From NCBI RefSeq assembly GCF_000445445.1, contig NZ_ASXP01000002.1, forward strand, positions 310,001-374,000: a stretch of 64,000 nt of DNA, read 5' to 3'. This DNA is from Sporomusa ovata DSM 2662 (GTDB lineage: Bacteria; Bacillota; Negativicutes; Sporomusales; Sporomusaceae). The position numbers were made by a program, and so were the translations under genes. The notes beneath the pieces are model-generated. The model ran no database searches and had not been told where the DNA came from. It saw nothing but the letters and a program-made list of their open reading frames with translations. Shown here one piece after another: positions 8,228 through 16,959 of the stretch (its first letter is position 1; every line of letters begins with the position of its first letter).

Positions 8228-9781
8228 CTAGAAATTCCAATGAATTTCAATGGGAATCTGCTTAGTTTCGGGATTGCGTCTACCAACATAGATGAAATCA
8301 ATCAGCTTTACAGTCATTTCCCGATTGAGTTTTGTAATGTCGATGTATTCTTCAATAATCTGGCGGCGATTGTCAGCTGACTGCATTTTGCGGTCTATAG
8401 CTTCCTGTTTCTCTTTTGCTTCCATTGCCACCTTTTCGAGGCGTTCCTTTTCTGTGTAAAATTCCTTAGAAAATTGCAGGAATTCACTTTCAGAAATAAT
8501 GCCTTTTACCTTATCTAAGTATAAGTCCTTAATGCCTTTTGCATATTCGGAAGCTTTCTTTTCAAAAGTGGCAATTTCAACTTTGAGCTTTTCGCGTTTT
8601 TCACTTAGGTTATTATTGAAGCTGACTTGTTGTTCCAATTCATCCTTATCAAGATATTCGGTTATAATTTTTCTAAGTTCAGATATAACTGCATTCTCAA
8701 GTTCTTCTACTGGAATGAATGCTCCTATACATGCATCTTTAGCAACATGCTTTGTTTCACATTTTAAGTAATATCGGTCATGACTCTTGGTAGAACGCAT
8801 TACATAATCACAATACATGCATCTTGCTTTTTTGGCAAAGATCCCGATAGTGCCGATAATAAACGGTTTAGCCTTCTCTCTTACAAGTTCTTGCACATTA
8901 TCCCAAAGCTCACGGTCAATGATAGGGGAATGAGTGCCTTTTACCTTAATCCATTGCTCTTTAGGAATAGGCTTATTTTCCTTAGTCTTATAGGAAATAC
9001 TGCCATATTTACCTTGTACCATGTTGCCAATATAAATTTCATTGGTAAGCATATCTGATATAGCAAAGTATTTCCATAGAGTGCTATTTTGGGTTTTTGG
9101 CTGCTTGTAGCGAAGGTTTTTAAGCCGTTTATGTTCTGTTGGGTTCGGTATACCTCTGTCATTTAGTATTCGAGCAATAGCAGTTTTTCCATAGCCTTGT
9201 GAAAATAAGGTGAAAACCTCTCGAACTACCTTGGCTGCGTCTTCATCAATAATCAGATGCCCTTTTTGATTGGGGTCTTTTTGATATCCATACAAAGCAA
9301 AAGAGCCAATATGAGCACCATTTTTTCGTTTGTTAGTCAGCACGCTTTTGATGTTTTCTGACATATCCTCAAGATACCATTCATTGATAAGCCCGTTAAT
9401 TTGTCGGGCTTTTTTGTTACCCTTTACTTCGGTATCCGCATTGTCAACCACACTTACAAAGCGGATACGCCACAAAGGAAAGAGAGTGTGAATGTATTTC
9501 TCCACCAATTCCAATTCTCTTGTAAATCTTGATTGCGTTTTGCAAAGAACAATATCAAATTTATGGTTCTTTGCATCATCAAGAAGCTGGTTAAATGCAG
9601 GTCTGTTGCGGTCAGAGCCAGTGTAATCATCATCGCTGTATATATTATAAATGTTCCACTGTCTGTCCATAGCGTACTGTATTAGCATTGACTTTTGGTT
9701 TTGTATGCTTTCGCTGTCATCTGTTTCTAATTGCTTGTTTTTATCCTCCTCAGATAAGCGGCAATATATGGCTACTTTCAT
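8228..9781 (-). CDS. Large serine recombinase (integrase/excisionase of the element)
   Basis: The 517-residue protein starts with a resolvase catalytic domain (VAIYCRLSEED, nucleophile Ser10; then SIQNQKSMLIQYA and FTRELELVEKY). The recombinase domain follows, then a zinc ribbon (CMYCDY...KCETKHVAKDAC) and a long coiled coil at ~390-460. This is the full architecture of integrases that act without host factors on attP x attB. It is transcribed toward attL and toward the catalase 3' half. RBS AGGAG precedes ATG 9781. Confidence 0.93.
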   Translation of the reverse strand: MKVAIYCRLSEEDKNKQLETDDSESIQNQKSMLIQYAMDRQWNIYNIYSDDDYTGSDRNRPAFNQLLDDAKNHKFDIVLCKTQSRFTRELELVEKYIHTLFPLWRIRFVSVVDNADTEVKGNKKARQINGLINEWYLEDMSENIKSVLTNKRKNGAHIGSFALYGYQKDPNQKGHLIIDEDAAKVVREVFTLFSQGYGKTAIARILNDRGIPNPTEHKRLKNLRYKQPKTQNSTLWKYFAISDMLTNEIYIGNMVQGKYGSISYKTKENKPIPKEQWIKVKGTHSPIIDRELWDNVQELVREKAKPFIIGTIGIFAKKARCMYCDYVMRSTKSHDRYYLKCETKHVAKDACIGAFIPVEELENAVISELRKIITEYLDKDELEQQVSFNNNLSEKREKLKVEIATFEKKASEYAKGIKDLYLDKVKGIISESEFLQFSKEFYTEKERLEKVAMEAKEKQEAIDRKMQSADNRRQIIEEYIDITKLNREMTVKLIDFIYVGRRNPETKQIPIEIHWNF

Positions 9782-9814
9782 GGTTTTATCTCCTCTTATT
9801 CAGATTTGATAAAA

Positions 9815-9957
9815 ACAAGCCACCCTACCTGATGATATTTTATAACATAGGAAAATTTTCTTCAAGATTTTACTGATCCTATGTTTCATAAAAAGTTACC
9901 GAAAAGCTTCAAAGTGTTTCGATAGAAACTTTTTTTATATCAGAAAGGATGGCTTGT
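9815..9957. repeat. Nested inverted repeats upstream of the recombinase gene
   Basis: ACAAGCCACCCT (9815-9826) pairs with AGGATGGCTTGT (9946-9957). Inside, AACATAGGA (9844-9852) pairs with TCCTATGTT (9877-9885), and AAAAAGTT pairs with AACTTTTT further right. The set can fold as a branched hairpin in the leader of the recombinase gene and may control it. Confidence 0.5.
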
Positions 9958-9963
9958 AAATAT

Positions 9964-10107
9964 TTATGTTTTAGTTGTAGTATTTTTATTTTTTTCAAAT
10001 TGATTGATTAGCTCAATCCACATTCGAGTAAATGTAGCCTTTAGGTTCTCAATATCGCCGCTCTTAAAAATATTTTTGCAGATGACTTTAGGATTTGTTT
10101 TTTCCAT
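9964..10107 (-). CDS. 47-residue protein preceding the recombinase gene
   Basis: An ATG at 10107 sits behind a perfect GAGGTGAT. The frame runs to a TAA at 9964 and encodes MEKTNPKVICKNIFKSG and then LKATFTRMWIELINQFEK. The product is small, soluble and helical. Short genes of this kind often precede large serine recombinases in clostridial elements and may act as a directionality or accessory factor; that role is an inference. Confidence 0.65.
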   Translation of the reverse strand: MEKTNPKVICKNIFKSGDIENLKATFTRMWIELINQFEKNKNTTTKT

Positions 10108-10342
10108 CACATCACCTCAGTTTTGGTTCTCATAACCAACTTATGAGAAGACGGATGTACAATATGCTACTGAAAACTTATAAATAAGCATTCATATTAA
10201 ATTAATAATTTAGAGTGAATTACATTGATATGCCTGTCATATATTTTTAGCAGCATTCCAAAATGAGTGTTTTAATATGCCTTAAAACAGGGAGGGGAGA
10301 GAATACGATTTTTATACCCCATTTTTACCCTATAGAAAAGCC

Positions 10343-10471
10343 GCAAGCCGCACGAATTCTGGACTAAAACTCTTTCGCTATGCTACAGAGTTTTGCTGCT
10401 GACCTCACCCTCTCAACATACTTCGTTTCGATGATGAGGTCAGTAGCCGTCCAGACTTCGCGCAGCTTGGC
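10343..10471. repeat. Three-way-junction hairpin before the Replic_Relax gene
   Basis: The outer stem pairs TTCTGGAC (with flanking GCAAGCCGCACGA) with GTCCAGA (and CTTCGCGCAGCTTGGC). Two inner hairpins lie within: AAAACTCT/AGAGTTTT (10367-10394) and CTGACCTCA/TGAGGTCAG (10399-10443). This 130-bp cruciform sits 30 bp before the Replic_Relax gene and is a candidate origin or transfer site, or a structured leader. Confidence 0.55.
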
Positions 10472-10500
10472 AGTGAGTATTGAGTATTTAAGGTGGCGAA

Positions 10501-11226
10501 ATGACAGAAGAGAAAAAGAAAGGCGTTAGACTTACAGAGAGAGATTTAAGAATAATTATTTGGGTTAATAGTCATAGGATGGTGACAGTTGAGCAGGTTC
10601 GAAAGAAATTTAATATGAGTTTTTTAGCGGCTAAGAAGCGAATGTATGAGTTGAGAACAGTGGAGTATCTAGTATACGATAAGGTTTTTCAAAGTAAACC
10701 GGGAGTTTACAGGGCGACATCTAAGGGGGTAGCAGTTACAAATGATGAGTTGCCTACATGTAAAATTCGGCTTGGATCATATGAGCATGATTTGGCATTA
10801 GTTGATTTAGCGATTGAATTAGAACAAAAGCAAGGAGCTTGTTGGATTACTGATAGGCAGGTGAGGCATCAAAAAGGAATAACAGGAGTTGGAACTAAAG
10901 GGCATAGCCCAGATGGTATTTTGGAATTTCCGTCAGGTGAAAAAATTGCAGTTGAGCTTGAATTATCTGCAAAGGGAACAAATCGATTAGAAAATATTTT
11001 AAAGTATTATGCAAAGAGCCATTATAAAGAGGTTTGGTACTTTGTAAAATCAGATGCTATTGCAGCCAAAATTCAGGCTTTTAATTCTTCTTTAATCAGA
11101 GTCTTTTCATTGTCGGATATGATTGAATTTAAGCATCAGCCTAATTCAAATGTACAAACGGATTCAGCAATAATACCTAAAAAAAGTGAGGAAGAAAAAG
11201 CAAAAGATTTTTTCCGTAGAAAATAG
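10501..11226 (+). CDS. Replication-relaxation (Replic_Relax) family protein
   Basis: The 241-residue product opens with a winged helix (LTERDLRIIIWVNSHRMVTV, then VRKKFNMSFLAAKKRMYEL), then PDGILEFPSGEKIAVELELS, which resembles a nuclease-like fold. It matches the Replic_Relax family of plasmids and integrative elements, thought to help relaxation or replication of mobile DNA. It is followed after 23 bp by the TraG-like ATPase, so the two are one operon. There is no clear ribosome site beyond GGTGGCG. Confidence 0.8.
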   Translation: MTEEKKKGVRLTERDLRIIIWVNSHRMVTVEQVRKKFNMSFLAAKKRMYELRTVEYLVYDKVFQSKPGVYRATSKGVAVTNDELPTCKIRLGSYEHDLALVDLAIELEQKQGACWITDRQVRHQKGITGVGTKGHSPDGILEFPSGEKIAVELELSAKGTNRLENILKYYAKSHYKEVWYFVKSDAIAAKIQAFNSSLIRVFSLSDMIEFKHQPNSNVQTDSAIIPKKSEEEKAKDFFRRK

Positions 11227-11249
11227 TTTTCCTTTGAGAAGGTGATTAT

Positions 11250-12524
11250 TTGTTTAAGTCATTGTTTGGATTATCTAAAATGCCTAAACCTAAAGAAATT
11301 CAGAAATTAAATGTTTCTTCAAATGATGGTGTTTTTCTTGGAAATGATAGTACTTCCGGTAAGCCTATCATTTTGGGAGCGAAGGAATTAAACCAGCATA
11401 TATTTTTATGTGGGACTACTGGCAGCGGTAAAACAACAACAATTCTGTGTTTTGTTGACTTTGCGCTAAAGTCCAATATACCGCTTATTATGATTGATGG
11501 TAAAGGCGACTATGATTTTGCTCAAAGCGTAGCAAATATGGCAAAAAAGCATAATCGTACTTTTCAACTGTTTTCAATTGCACAGCCTGATAATTCATGC
11601 CACTACAATCCATTAGCCAGCGGCGGTCCAACTGAACAAAAAGACCGATTAATGGAGCTTAGTGAATGGAAAGAGCCGTATTATCAATACATGGCTGAAA
11701 GATATTTACAAATTGCCTTAACCTTGTTTGAAAAGATGTATGAGAAATACGATTTATATTCTTTTATCAGCAGCCTTTCACCGGGAAAGCTTGAAATGAT
11801 TGCGCGGAAATTAGATGCTCCCAGCAGCGTAACTGATTACTTGGCTGACGTAGATAAAAAAGCAATTTCCGGACTGATTGACCGGCTTACGCTCATTATT
11901 GAAAGTCAAATCGGCTATTTATTCGCCGATGAGCCAGACAATACCATTTCTCTTATTGACGCTATAGCTTCAAAAAATATCGTCCTCTTTTCTTTAGATT
12001 CTTTGGCATATCCGCTATACGCTAAACTCATTGGACGCTTAGTTATAAACGATTTAAAAGCTGTAGCATCTGGCAGGAGAAACAATGATTCTTTAGTAAT
12101 GACCATATACGATGAATTTAACGTTTTTGCCAGCAGAAATGTAGTTGATTTGGTCAATAAATCTCGCTCAAAAGGATTCGCAGCACTTATTGCTACTCAA
12201 AGCCTTGCCGACTTAGATGTTGTTGATAATGCCTTAAAGAATCAAATCATACAAAACTGCAATACATTAATTATTCAACGGCAAAATGATGCCAAAGATG
12301 CGGAAGAACTTTCAAAGATAGTTGGTACTGAGGATGCTTGGGCAATGACTCATCAAGTAAATAACACCAGCAGTACTGGTCTTGGCTCTATTAGGTTTGT
12401 TAAAGAGTTTATAATCCATCCTGATCAAGTCAAACGGCTAGAGGTAGGTCAAGCCGTAATAGTTCGTAAAATACCTAAATTCCAGACACATGAAACAACC
12501 ATAAGGAAAATCAGTTGCCAGTGA
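11250..12524 (+). CDS. TraG/VirD4-like DNA-pumping ATPase
   Basis: The start is TTG at 11250 behind GAGAAGGTGAT. The 424-residue protein has Walker A CGTTGSGKTTT at ~55, a DGKGDYDF strand, Walker B LVMTIYDEFNVF at ~285, and LIIQRQNDAKDAEELSKIVG near the end, the pattern of the type IV coupling protein/TraM-recognition family. No N-terminal membrane segments are seen, so it is a short soluble member. It probably moves the element DNA between cells or during replication. Confidence 0.82.
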   Translation: MFKSLFGLSKMPKPKEIQKLNVSSNDGVFLGNDSTSGKPIILGAKELNQHIFLCGTTGSGKTTTILCFVDFALKSNIPLIMIDGKGDYDFAQSVANMAKKHNRTFQLFSIAQPDNSCHYNPLASGGPTEQKDRLMELSEWKEPYYQYMAERYLQIALTLFEKMYEKYDLYSFISSLSPGKLEMIARKLDAPSSVTDYLADVDKKAISGLIDRLTLIIESQIGYLFADEPDNTISLIDAIASKNIVLFSLDSLAYPLYAKLIGRLVINDLKAVASGRRNNDSLVMTIYDEFNVFASRNVVDLVNKSRSKGFAALIATQSLADLDVVDNALKNQIIQNCNTLIIQRQNDAKDAEELSKIVGTEDAWAMTHQVNNTSSTGLGSIRFVKEFIIHPDQVKRLEVGQAVIVRKIPKFQTHETTIRKISCQ

Positions 12525-12544
12525 CCAGTTGTCAGTTGCCAGTT
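12511..12544. repeat. Short imperfect tandem repeat
   Basis: CAGTTGCCAGT occurs twice, with CCAGTTGT between, in the 46-bp gap between two genes. It is a small slippage-type repeat with no visible role. Confidence 0.5.
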
Positions 12545-12570
12545 AAAAATATGAAAGGCAGGGAGTTAGA

Positions 12571-13449
12571 ATGGCAGGCTTTATTGTGTTGATTATTGGT
12601 CTTATTCTTAACTGGATTCCTCTTGCATTAATATTTTCTCTTTTCTTTGATTATCCCCAAAATCTGATATATCCCGGTTTAATAATTCTAGCTGCTGGCA
12701 TATTTGCCATATCGCCTATCAATGAAAGCATTGGTAGGATAACTTTAGGATGCAGACCAGCAACAACAGAAGAAACAAGAAAGATCTTAGGGGCGTGGAA
12801 TCAAGTAATAGATTCAATAGGCGAATCGCTGGATATTAATGTTAGAGAACGATTTGAAAAAGTCAATCTGTTTGTCAGTGATGAAAAACTCCCCAACGCA
12901 TTTGCATTAGGGAGAAATACTGTTTGTGTAACTAAAGGATTATTAAATTTATCGGCTACTTCAAGTATTGCCGGTGTGCTTGCACATGAAGCAGGACACC
13001 TTCATTTTGGGGATTCTCAGCGGCTGGCGATTGCTATAACTGTTAACCAGCTTGGCATACTTGCATATAATGTACTTAATCTACTTGCTAGAATTGTAAA
13101 CGGTTTGGGGCAAGGTTCTGTCTGTATTGGTTCTGGCTTTTCTCGTTCCGGTGGAGGTGTTTTCGCCATGATAGGGGCAATTTGGTCATTGTTTGCGCTT
13201 GTAGCAAGGCTTATATTACAAGCATTTTGCTTTGTATCTCAGCTTTCCATGGATTTAAGCATTAAAGCAGTTGGAAGAAATGAGGAATTCCGGGCAGATT
13301 TGTTTGCTAAGAATATTGGCTATGGTCAGCCGTTGGCTAAGTTTTTGAGAAGGATAGAGGCTCTAGAGAGTGCACCACAAAATATATGGCAGGTACTTTA
13401 TAGGACGCACCCGCCAACGGCGGAGAGGATTGATAGGTTGGAGAAGTGA
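12571..13449 (+). CDS. M48-family membrane zinc metalloprotease (HtpX-like)
   Basis: Two hydrophobic segments open the 292-residue protein. The zinc site AHEAGHLHFGD lies at ~137 and the third ligand motif NEEFRADLFA at ~240, with a further hydrophobic region between. This is the HtpX/Ste24 arrangement, with the active site facing the cytosol. HtpX-type enzymes degrade misfolded membrane proteins; here the gene is cargo after the TraG-like ATPase, so its substrate may be element-related. RBS AGGCAGGGAG precedes ATG 12571. Confidence 0.85.
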   Translation: MAGFIVLIIGLILNWIPLALIFSLFFDYPQNLIYPGLIILAAGIFAISPINESIGRITLGCRPATTEETRKILGAWNQVIDSIGESLDINVRERFEKVNLFVSDEKLPNAFALGRNTVCVTKGLLNLSATSSIAGVLAHEAGHLHFGDSQRLAIAITVNQLGILAYNVLNLLARIVNGLGQGSVCIGSGFSRSGGGVFAMIGAIWSLFALVARLILQAFCFVSQLSMDLSIKAVGRNEEFRADLFAKNIGYGQPLAKFLRRIEALESAPQNIWQVLYRTHPPTAERIDRLEK

Positions 13450-13555
13450 TATTATGTTTGTTATTAAATCGAAATGTTTCATAAAAATGGTAATATAAAC
13501 TAAAAAATGATAAAATATTTATTAAAAAGACGTTGAATAATAAGGAGAAGTTAAT

Positions 13556-14863
13556 TTGAAAATAAAGTATATTAATCATTTAATTCTTATTTTGATTTTT
13601 TTACTAGTGCCACGGAGCATTTCATTATACGCGTCTTCTGGCATTATTGAACCAAACGGAAGAAATTTTAAAGTTGACTTTGATGGAAATAATGAATATT
13701 ATGATGTCAACTTATCGTCGATGAATCGAAATTTAACGATTACAATGTCTTTATCGAAAAATGGCAAGAATATAAAGAATTTAATTCTTCCTGAAAGTGG
13801 TCATATTTATTTAATAAATATTCGTGGTAAGCAAGATTTAGTATATGTTTCAAATCAAGGAAGTGGTGGATTTTTTGACAGTCTTACAATCATTGGTGAA
13901 AAAGACAATCAAATTTCACAAATACTATCTACTAGTTTATTAACAGAGCCGCAATTTGATAATTCATTAAAAAGAGGCACAGTTGTTTTAAATAATAGTA
14001 AAATAATCCTTAAATTTATAAATTCGCCTAATACAGTTAGTTTTTGGTGGGACTCAGGTAATAAGACTTACAAATACATTTTTAACAATAATTCATTGCA
14101 GTCTAATTATACAAATAACACTGCCGGGGGTGGTTCTAATTCGGAATCAAAAGTTGTATTTACTGGCAGGGATTTATCTCAATATCCAAATGCAATAAAA
14201 AATCCTGATGGCTCATGGACTTTAAAAGTAAGCCAAGATACTATTAAAATATTAGATGATATTGACGCATACTCAAAATCGCTAAATAGTAATTTTGAAA
14301 AAGAGAATTTAGAAAAATTGAAAGAAGATGTAGTAATTAAAGCCTTACAAGGTACTTACTATATTTTCGCTAATGATAAAATTTCTCAATTAATTAAACA
14401 AAATGGAGCTATCGCCAAAGAATATGCTAATAATCATAAATATAATTTATTTGCTAATTTGGCATTTTTCTTCAACAACGTTAAAGGTGGTGGAAGGTGG
14501 GATTTAAAACAGCAGACTGACTGGCAATATCCATACAAAACTTTTGATGGTAAAGAACTTAATGGTGATGAAAAAAATTATAAGCCTTTTATGTACTACG
14601 AAGGAACTATAGTTAGTGGTGCGGATGTGGGGAATATTAACTATGGGTATACTGGAGTATCTATGGGATTTCCCAAATTCATCTTGTTTTCAGCCGCGGG
14701 TGCTTATAATCAGTACCAAAATATCGTATCCATGATAATGAAACACAAAACGACAGCTAAATTTAGATGGGTCATTTATCCATCATTGGGAGATGACCCA
14801 GATGATTTTAAATCGACAACTAAAGGTATGGTTAAGTATGACATAGACTCAGAAGTTAAATAA
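13556..14863 (+). CDS. Secreted protein with C-terminal toxin-44-like domain
   Basis: The start is TTG 13556 after AAGGAGAAG. A signal peptide covers residues 1-26. Residues 30-190 form a beta-rich region of unknown type; a Gly-rich linker (TAGGGSN) leads into the C-terminal part. That part has VKGGGRWDLK and VGNINYGYTGVSMGF, matching the Gly-Gly-x-Trp-Asp-x-Lys and Gly-Asn-x-x-Tyr-Gly signatures I recall for bacterial toxin 44 (Ntox44) domains. It is therefore a candidate polymorphic toxin. The next gene, a small membrane protein, may give immunity. Confidence 0.65.
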   Translation: MKIKYINHLILILIFLLVPRSISLYASSGIIEPNGRNFKVDFDGNNEYYDVNLSSMNRNLTITMSLSKNGKNIKNLILPESGHIYLINIRGKQDLVYVSNQGSGGFFDSLTIIGEKDNQISQILSTSLLTEPQFDNSLKRGTVVLNNSKIILKFINSPNTVSFWWDSGNKTYKYIFNNNSLQSNYTNNTAGGGSNSESKVVFTGRDLSQYPNAIKNPDGSWTLKVSQDTIKILDDIDAYSKSLNSNFEKENLEKLKEDVVIKALQGTYYIFANDKISQLIKQNGAIAKEYANNHKYNLFANLAFFFNNVKGGGRWDLKQQTDWQYPYKTFDGKELNGDEKNYKPFMYYEGTIVSGADVGNINYGYTGVSMGFPKFILFSAAGAYNQYQNIVSMIMKHKTTAKFRWVIYPSLGDDPDDFKSTTKGMVKYDIDSEVK

Positions 14864-14903
14864 AATATTATTAAATTAGATTTGACTAAGATAGGAGCAG
14901 ATA

Positions 14904-15353
14904 ATGAAAATTGTTTTATATGGATTATTAAATGGATTAACTAGCATAATCCTATTTGAAGTAATAAATTCATTAGAATACTTAAATAACTATTTGGAAT
15001 TCATATTGTATACAATTATTGCTTGCACAACGATAGCCTTAACTCCAATTAATTATAAACTGACTAAAGAAATGACATTCACGAAGAGTTTCAGCCTATT
15101 TGGATGTTCAATATTGACTTTTTTGCTAAGTATTTATCCATCAATATTTATTGTAGTATTGATCTTTAATCCTATTATTAGTTTAATGTTTCCAGTTAAA
15201 CTACAAGAAGATGACATGGGAGCAGGCATTCTATTGCTAGCTATCGTAATAAGTTACAGCGTTGGGATAATTCTATCACATTTCTTGAGCTTAGGAATTA
15301 AAAAATATAATACTTATTTAATAAAAAATATCAGTAATTCTCGTAACAATTAG
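14904..15353 (+). CDS. Four-segment membrane protein, possible immunity protein
   Basis: The 149-residue protein has about four hydrophobic segments (residues ~3-20, 30-48, 65-95, 110-135) and no recognised family. It lies 40 bp after the toxin-44-like gene on the same strand, with TAGGAGCAG before its ATG. Position and size suggest an immunity role, as in polymorphic toxin loci, but nothing in the sequence proves it. Confidence 0.6.
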   Translation: MKIVLYGLLNGLTSIILFEVINSLEYLNNYLEFILYTIIACTTIALTPINYKLTKEMTFTKSFSLFGCSILTFLLSIYPSIFIVVLIFNPIISLMFPVKLQEDDMGAGILLLAIVISYSVGIILSHFLSLGIKKYNTYLIKNISNSRNN

Positions 15354-15573
15354 AGTATTTTAAAGTGTAACTTAATTATCTTAATGCCCTTTCCTAATCC
15401 TCCCATTATACAATTTTACTCCGCTAGAATTTCAAGTACTTTCGCGGCATAAGTAGAATGAATCTTATGCCGCTCAACTTATTCCACGGTTACTTGAAAT
15501 TCACTCCGTAAAGAAGTATTCCTCATTAGCCACTCGAATTGTGCTCTTCCGAAAAAAAGAAAGGGTGAGGGAG

Positions 15574-16020
15574 ATGAGGATAAACAGGTATACTGTAAAA
15601 CTTATCAAAGAAGGGGGAATCAACTATTCGCTGGAAGAAGCTGTAATTAGTCCAGAAATTGCAAAAGATGTTATTGAAAGAGTATTTGCCTTAAGTACAT
15701 CTACTGTTGAAAAATTAGGAATCATAACATTGAATGTGAAAAATAAGATTGCCGGATTGCATCTTATAGCTGTTGGTAGTCTTAATCAGGCATTTGTTGG
15801 TGCTAGAGAAATATTTCAGCAGGCTTTGTTAAACAATGCATCCTCTATAATACTGTTTCACAACCATCCAAGTGGCAATTCTGAGCCAAGTGATGCTGAT
15901 ATTCAACTTACAAAGAAAGTCGAGGATGCAGGACAGCTTTTGGGGATAAAGGTTTTAGACCACATTATTGTTGGTGAATGTGGTGAATATGTCAGTCTAA
16001 AGGCAAAAGGGCTATTCTGA
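15574..16020 (+). CDS. radC: RadC-family JAB-domain protein
   Basis: ATG 15574 follows AGGGTGAGG and is preferred over the upstream in-frame GTG at 15541. The 148-residue protein has the metal-binding JAMM/JAB motif FHNHPSGNSEPSDADIQLT and ends VSLKAKGLF. It is the mobile-element form of RadC, which lacks the N-terminal helix-hairpin-helix of chromosomal RadC. Such genes are common on integrative elements; the biochemical role is unresolved. Confidence 0.88.
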   Translation: MRINRYTVKLIKEGGINYSLEEAVISPEIAKDVIERVFALSTSTVEKLGIITLNVKNKIAGLHLIAVGSLNQAFVGAREIFQQALLNNASSIILFHNHPSGNSEPSDADIQLTKKVEDAGQLLGIKVLDHIIVGECGEYVSLKAKGLF

Positions 16021-16051
16021 AAAGAATAACTCTTTTTTTATTATTATAAGA

Positions 16052-16096
16052 CGAGCTAAGAGAGTTCAAATGACAATTGAACTCTCTTAGCTCGTA
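16052..16096. terminator. Perfect 19-bp hairpin after radC
   Basis: ACGAGCTAAGAGAGTTCAA pairs with its exact complement around a 7-base loop. It lacks a following T run, so it may stop polymerase weakly or stabilise the message. Confidence 0.5.
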
Positions 16097-16319
16097 ATCC
16101 AAGCGTCAGCGCGGAAGCATCCTTTGCAAATTGAAGGGTGCTGCTGTGCTTTTCTATTATCAATTATTGTAACGCTTTTTAAACTAAGACATATCATGTT
16201 AATTATTGAAATTAAATATGTAAACATATGTTGTGACTTACACAGTAGCAGGTCGTAGATGATATGCAGAATCTAAAAAAAGATTTAACGGAAAAAGAAA
16301 ATCAAGGAGGTCGAGAGCT

Positions 16320-16490
16320 ATGTTGACAATCGAACAAGTGCGTTCAAGGATTAGACACCAAAAGGTTGTTAATGGGAAGTTATTAACAAGTACAGACGGT
16401 GAAGAATGGATTAGGGTTACCCTCACAAATCAATCTCAGTTAGATTACTATCTTTCAAGAATTAGCATTTATGGCTTTATTCAAGATTAA
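16320..16490 (+). CDS. 56-residue protein of unknown function
   Basis: ATG 16320 follows a perfect AAGGAGG at good distance and runs to a TAA at 16490. The product begins MLTIEQVRSRIRHQKVVNG and ends YLSRISIYGFIQD. It is small and basic and could bind nucleic acid. I do not recognise the family. A large hairpin follows. Confidence 0.6.
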   Translation: MLTIEQVRSRIRHQKVVNGKLLTSTDGEEWIRVTLTNQSQLDYYLSRISIYGFIQD

Positions 16491-16510
16491 TCTAGGGTAT
16501 TCCCATTTGA

Positions 16511-16620
16511 GCAGGGAGACCTATGCGGTGTCTCCCTGCACCCTCTTCCGCAGTACTCGCAAAGTCAATGCAAAACTAGGGTCATTCTCTTAAGCTTTGT
16601 TTTGCATTACCTTTACGAGT
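16511..16620. repeat. Two hairpins in the 470-bp gap before the tyrosine recombinase
   Basis: GCAGGGAGAC/GTCTCCCTGC (16511-16539) is a perfect 10-bp stem. ACTCG-AAAG-ATGCAAAAC (16555-16576) pairs stepwise with GTTTTGCAT-CTTT-CGAGT (16599-16620) with short internal loops. The symmetry suggests a folded RNA or a DNA site. Confidence 0.55.
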
Positions 16621-16739
16621 TTAAGTATAGGACATTGAAAACAAAGGAGGTTGAAAGGCAGTAATTAACTTTACTCGGGTTTATAATTAGGAACTCGTAA
16701 GACAGTAGTATATCATCCACAGAGTTGATATCGCGGTCT

Positions 16740-16916
16740 GTAAATGCTTGCCTGCATTTACCTATTTTAAGATTTAATGCTCCAGTAATGCAGAGCCATG
16801 GATCTGCGGAGCGTTACGACAGCGGTAAGTCGATAAAATATCGTTGGATGCTTAAACAAATTAGGCAATGTATAGAGCAGTTAATGCCGTACTTGTCGTG
16901 TCGGCATTAACTGCTC
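16740..16916. repeat. Further hairpins before the tyrosine recombinase
   Basis: GTAAATGC/GCATTTAC (16740-16761) and a perfect 15-bp stem GAGCAGTTAATGCCG/CGGCATTAACTGCTC (16875-16916), with weaker pairing of GCTCC and GGAGC between them. The last stem ends 44 bp before the recombinase start and could be an attenuator. Confidence 0.55.
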
Positions 16917-16959
16917 GGTGAAACGGCAGAAAGCTACAATACTAAAGGATTGATGTATT

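Noticed and set aside
8093..8380. Plus-strand frame at the left end of the element
   Set aside because: It lies opposite the catalase fragment and the recombinase C-terminus.
12511..12544. CAGTTGCC repeats as an iteron origin
   Set aside because: Only two full copies in 34 bp, with no spacing regularity.
16238..16426. Minus-strand 62-residue frame
   Set aside because: The opposite strand has a gene with a perfect AAGGAGG site (16320-16490).
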